Origin: Sphingosinicella sp942492965
GTDB taxonomy: Bacteria; Pseudomonadota; Alphaproteobacteria; Sphingomonadales; Sphingomonadaceae
Assembly (NCBI GenBank): GCA_942492965.1
Contig: OW818656.1
Coordinates: 930,001 to 994,000 of the forward strand
Direction of reading: 5' to 3'
Length of the DNA stretch: 64,000 nt
The notes beneath the pieces were generated by a model. That model searched no databases, was not told the DNA's origin, and saw only the letters and a program-made list of their open reading frames with translations. This document shows, piece by piece, positions 61,186 to 64,000 of the stretch (within the stretch, counting starts at the first letter, position 1; every line of letters starts with the position of its first letter). A program made the translations under genes and the position numbers.

Positions 61186-61340
61186 TTTCCATCATTAAAC
61201 AATTTTACTGATCCTGTAATGCCGCCAGAATAAGTCGCTTCACCTCCAACCTTGGTGCCACCACCCACTGAGAGACCTCCATTGCCGCTCCAGCCCGATC
61301 CAGGGTCGCGATCACATGTTACGTTGTAGGTTACATTACC
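61176..61340 (-). pseudogene. Orphan Rhs-type C-terminal tip fragment
   Basis: On the minus strand there are 54 codons with no stop, ending in FNDGKCP and a TGA at 61176-61178 that overlaps the start of the small membrane protein. The translation is glycine-rich (DPGSGWSGNGGLSVGGG, then EATYSGGITGSVKLF) in the style of Rhs/YD-protein C-terminal ends. It is interrupted upstream by a TAA at 61341-61343 and has no start of its own. I read it as a displaced C-terminal tip left behind when a new tip was inserted at the Rhs gene upstream. Confidence 0.5.
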
Positions 61341-61639
61341 TTAAATCGCTCACGCCGACGCAGAATTTGATAATCGATTTGGTATGAATGCCGGATGATG
61401 GAGTATTTTCTGCGAGCGTTACAGTAATTATCCCTGAATATACGAAAAAAGACTCATTTAAAGTCTCCCCTCATCCCCGCAATCTCCGGTTGATTAGCTA
61501 AGCACCAAGACAGAGCCAATTTGCCCTCCTACACTTAGCACATCGGCAGCGTAAAAACCGAAAGGGGCGCTCGCATTCGACCGCGCCGCTTTCTTAGGGC
61601 GTGTTGTGGCAATGGTGTCGCGCTGATATAATATGATAA
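61341..61639. other. Intergenic Rhs tail debris
   Basis: About 300 bp, AT-rich, between the orphan tip fragment and the second small membrane protein. Only broken short frames are seen. It may be the decayed upstream part of the orphan tip. Confidence 0.4.
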
Positions 61640-61909
61640 TTAACTATTAATTATAGCTTTTGAAAAGAAATATATTGCTATGAAGCTGCCAATCCCAGAA
61701 AATACAATTAACAGACTTGCACTTATCCTATCTCCAAAAATAGATATTGCCATCAGAGAAATGGATATTGGATAAAATAATGAAACTATTCCCAGTGTTA
61801 AATTCATAGATCTCCTCTTGTAAGAAGGAGATGAAATTACCTTTCTCAAAATTTGAATAATGGCAATCGCTATTGTCGCAAATGCAATAATTGTAATCGA
61901 ATAGCTCAT
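61640..61909 (-). CDS. Small three-helix membrane protein behind Rhs (candidate immunity protein)
   Basis: An 89-residue protein that is almost entirely hydrophobic: ITIIAFATIAIAIIQIL, then LGIVSLFYPISISLMAISIF and LLIVFSGIGSFIAIYFF, so three membrane segments. The ATG at 61909 comes one base after the Rhs stop, which is the classic position of an Rhs immunity gene. The frame continues upstream inside the Rhs gene, but only this part has a consistent membrane protein. Low GC, unlike the Rhs core. If the Rhs tip is a membrane-acting toxin, a membrane immunity protein would fit. Confidence 0.65.
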   Translation of the reverse strand: MSYSITIIAFATIAIAIIQILRKVISSPSYKRRSMNLTLGIVSLFYPISISLMAISIFGDRISASLLIVFSGIGSFIAIYFFSKAIINS

Positions 61910-61910
61910 A

Positions 61911-64000
61911 TCAATTACCACAATTACGTGGAATGTTTGTTTTGGGAAGCTGACTTTCCCCTGCTGCCCCAGCGGCGGCACCAACCGCGTCATTGTTGAA
62001 AGGGATCGCTCCAATGATGGCCCGGGCAATTAGCTCGCCGGTGGTGGTTCCCCCAGTTCCAGTCTCGACTGCGGCACCGATGTCGCCAATTAGCTTTAAG
62101 CTACCGCCAACAGTTTTCGCAGACAACCCCAATACCGCTGTGCCTCCAGCAAGACCCTCAGCCGTCAAGCCTACCGGTGCGCCTACAACAGTGCTGGTTG
62201 TAAGCGCACCGGTGACGGCAAGCCCGCCCGCTACAACAAGTGTCGCATCTCCCGCTCTGTCTGTGGACTCACCGAAATCTTGAAGGCCATTGAAGAAATT
62301 CAGGAACGCCTGATTGCAACTTCTTCCTTCCTTTTGCGTCGTGACTCCGCTGCCGGTAATTCCAAACCCCCCTGTGGGATGGAGGCTAAGGATGGGGATC
62401 GAGAGGGGCTGTGAATCGACCGAAGGTTGTTTCGGTTTCTTGGCAGTGACGGTGATTTCGGGATCGATGGGTTGTGTGATTCCCGGAAAACCTCCTATGC
62501 CGCCCCCTATGGACCCGCCACCACCCCAGTCTTGCCAAGGCCCCCACGTTCCAAAAACCCAAGGCGTCGACCACCAGTCATATGGATTGCCGGTAACAAC
62601 AATAACGTTCAGGCCTAAAGGGTCGATGGCATTGACGGGATCGCTGCGTACATAGTTGTAAAGGTTCATGCCTTCGGCATATCCGACGGGATCGGTCTGC
62701 AGGAACCGCCCGAGCCGGGGCGAATAGACGCGCGCCTTATAGTTGTAGAGCCCATTGGGCGGCGAGCCGGTCTCAGGAAGCCATGTCTGGCCCGTGTACC
62801 CGAACCGCCCGACGTGCCCGGTCTCGGGCATGCCGTAGGTGTCGTAGGCGTTGATGGCGGTGGCATCCCCGCTGCCGTTGCTGATCGCGGTGATCGAGCC
62901 ACGCTCGTCGGCATGCAGCCAGCGCCGGTCGCCCGTGCCTGCGCCTTCGTACCAGACGATCGGCTCATCGACCCCCGGACCGAACACATAGCGCCGCTGG
63001 AGCGTGTTCGAGGTGTTGTACTCACCCACCATATCGGCGCCATCATAACCGAACCGGACGCTGCTGCCGATCTGATAAAGTCGGAGGGACGGATCATAGC
63101 TGAACGCCGTGCTCCCCGTGGCGCTGAGCATGTTCTCGCTGCTGTAGCTGAACGTGCTGCCCTGGAAGCTCGTGAGGTTGCCCTTGCTGTCGTAGCCCGG
63201 CACCGCCGTGCCGGCTGCCGTGTACTGGTTGAGCCCGTTGACCGTGTAATCACGATCTGTGTTGAACATCTGTGTGAACGCATAAGCGTCGTTCGAACGG
63301 ACCTGCTGGGTGATCTGCGACGAAGGGTTGAAGCTGAACGTCTGACTCTGGTCGGACGTCGTCGAGGCAAGATCCTGCGATAGGGTCGTCAGACGTGACC
63401 CCGTGTCGTAGCTGTAGCTCGTCGATGTGCCGTTTCCGCGCGTGAGGGTGGTGCGGCGGCCGAGGTTGTCGTAGCCGAACGTCGCCAACACACCCGCCCC
63501 GCTTGTGGCGCCGTTCTCACGGATCGCGGTCAGGTCGTTCGTCACCAGATAATCGTAGGTGACATAGAAGCTGTCCGGCCACGTCATCCGCGTGCGCCGC
63601 GAGGCAAGATCGTACTGATAGTCGGTGTTGCCCTGCGGCGAGGCCTGGCGCGTCACGCGATTCAAGGCGTCGTAAGTGTACGACAGCGTCGCGACGCTGG
63701 AACTCGTCGAGGTCAGGCGCCCGAGGTTGTCATAGGCGTAGCTGACATCTGGCTCGCTGCCAGGCAGGTTCTTAGCCGTCAGGCGGTTCAGATTGTCGTA
63801 TGTGAGGCCAATCTGGGAACCGCCGCGGTTCGTGATCTGCGTGACGTTAGAGGCCGCATTATAAGCCACTTCCTCATAGTCGGTCGTCGAGCTCGTGTTC
63901 GGGGTCGTTGGCGACGGATAGCGCGTCTTCAATGACCTCCCGAACCCGTCATAGCTGTAGGTGGTCAGATTGTTTCGGGCGTCCTTCACCGATTCCAGCT
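61911..64000 (-). CDS. Rhs/YD-repeat protein, C-terminal part, cut by window edge
   Basis: About 696 codons are visible and the frame is open to the window edge, so the 5' part (signal, more YD repeats) lies outside. Repeats with YDNLGRLTS, YDALNRVTR and YDLASRRTR are seen, followed by the Rhs core end GRFLQTDPVGYAEGMNLYNY and DPVNAIDPLGLN (codons ending near 62607). A variable tip of about 231 residues follows: Trp/Gly-rich (WWSTPWVFGTWGPWQDW), then two hydrophobic Gly/Ala stretches (ATLVVAGGLAVTGALT; TAVLGLSAKTVGG) and an end with PKTNIPRNCGN. The core encloses and delivers the tip as a toxin or interaction domain. No nuclease motif is seen in the tip; membrane action is possible. Confidence 0.9.
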   Translation of the reverse strand, partial: LESVKDARNNLTTYSYDGFGRSLKTRYPSPTTPNTSSTTDYEEVAYNAASNVTQITNRGGSQIGLTYDNLNRLTAKNLPGSEPDVSYAYDNLGRLTSTSSSVATLSYTYDALNRVTRQASPQGNTDYQYDLASRRTRMTWPDSFYVTYDYLVTNDLTAIRENGATSGAGVLATFGYDNLGRRTTLTRGNGTSTSYSYDTGSRLTTLSQDLASTTSDQSQTFSFNPSSQITQQVRSNDAYAFTQMFNTDRDYTVNGLNQYTAAGTAVPGYDSKGNLTSFQGSTFSYSSENMLSATGSTAFSYDPSLRLYQIGSSVRFGYDGADMVGEYNTSNTLQRRYVFGPGVDEPIVWYEGAGTGDRRWLHADERGSITAISNGSGDATAINAYDTYGMPETGHVGRFGYTGQTWLPETGSPPNGLYNYKARVYSPRLGRFLQTDPVGYAEGMNLYNYVRSDPVNAIDPLGLNVIVVTGNPYDWWSTPWVFGTWGPWQDWGGGGSIGGGIGGFPGITQPIDPEITVTAKKPKQPSVDSQPLSIPILSLHPTGGFGITGSGVTTQKEGRSCNQAFLNFFNGLQDFGESTDRAGDATLVVAGGLAVTGALTTSTVVGAPVGLTAEGLAGGTAVLGLSAKTVGGSLKLIGDIGAAVETGTGGTTTGELIARAIIGAIPFNNDAVGAAAGAAGESQLPKTNIPRNCGN

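Overview
This is a GC-rich, gene-dense stretch of a Gram-negative chromosome (or large replicon). Four large TonB-dependent receptors, three VanA-type Rieske oxygenases, SCP-x-type thiolases and many N-terminal signal peptides point to an alphaproteobacterium of the Sphingomonadales type. That assignment is inferred from gene content; there is no rRNA or other marker to confirm it. No tRNA, rRNA, CRISPR array, intact transposase or integrase was found. Region A (1-12.2 kb): a minus-strand run of eight tightly packed genes (BASS-type transporter, class III aminotransferase, acyl-CoA ligase, CocE/NonD hydrolase, SCP-x thiolase, TonB receptor, serine hydrolase, start of an enoyl-CoA hydratase) is divergent from a Rieske oxygenase. 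It looks like uptake, hydrolysis, CoA activation and beta-oxidation-like breakdown of an unknown ester, acid or amine. Region B (12.2-21.4 kb): a small HipA-like remnant, a MalT/LuxR-type ATP-binding regulator, a TonB receptor, and then a coupled plus-strand set (Rieske oxygenase, Rid-family protein, VOC enzyme, SRPBCC protein, FAD-linked oxidase). Region C (21.4-31.5 kb): acyl-CoA ligase and FAA-family hydrolase, then TetR regulator plus Rieske oxygenase, divergent from cupin, TonB receptor, thiolase and a two-subunit CoA-transferase. Two palindromic sites sit in the divergent promoter. Regions A to C are therefore three variants of one theme: a receptor brings in a hydrophobic or aromatic compound, a Rieske enzyme oxidises it, and CoA-dependent enzymes finish it. 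Region D (32.0-60.3 kb) is the most unusual part. It is about 28 kb of peptide and amino-acid catabolism with a doubled toolkit: two POT/PTR peptide transporters, two 388-residue creatinase/ectoine-hydrolase-like M24 proteins without metal ligands, two M14-fold carboxypeptidase-like proteins, two 318-residue threonine-dehydratase-like enzymes and two ornithine-cyclodeaminase-family proteins. Single copies are a secreted S9 peptidase, an amidohydrolase, a beta-lactamase-fold serine hydrolase, a penicillin/AHL-acylase-family Ntn hydrolase, a D-threonine-aldolase-like enzyme, a trans-sulfuration-family PLP enzyme, a PepSY membrane protein, a siderophore-receptor-like TonB receptor, and Lrp/AsnC and XRE regulators. 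The logic suggests import of an acylated or modified peptide, perhaps a peptidic siderophore, its trimming in the periplasm, uptake of fragments by POT carriers, and cytoplasmic breakdown of unusual amino acids. The M24, dehydratase, cyclodeaminase and Lrp combination recalls the eut/doe genes for ectoine use, but no ectoine transporter is present. Region E (60.3-64.0 kb) is visibly more AT-rich. It holds the 3' end of an Rhs (YD-repeat) gene with a variable C-terminal tip, a small membrane protein directly behind it (candidate immunity protein), and a displaced tip fragment with a second small membrane protein: an Rhs toxin/immunity tail region.
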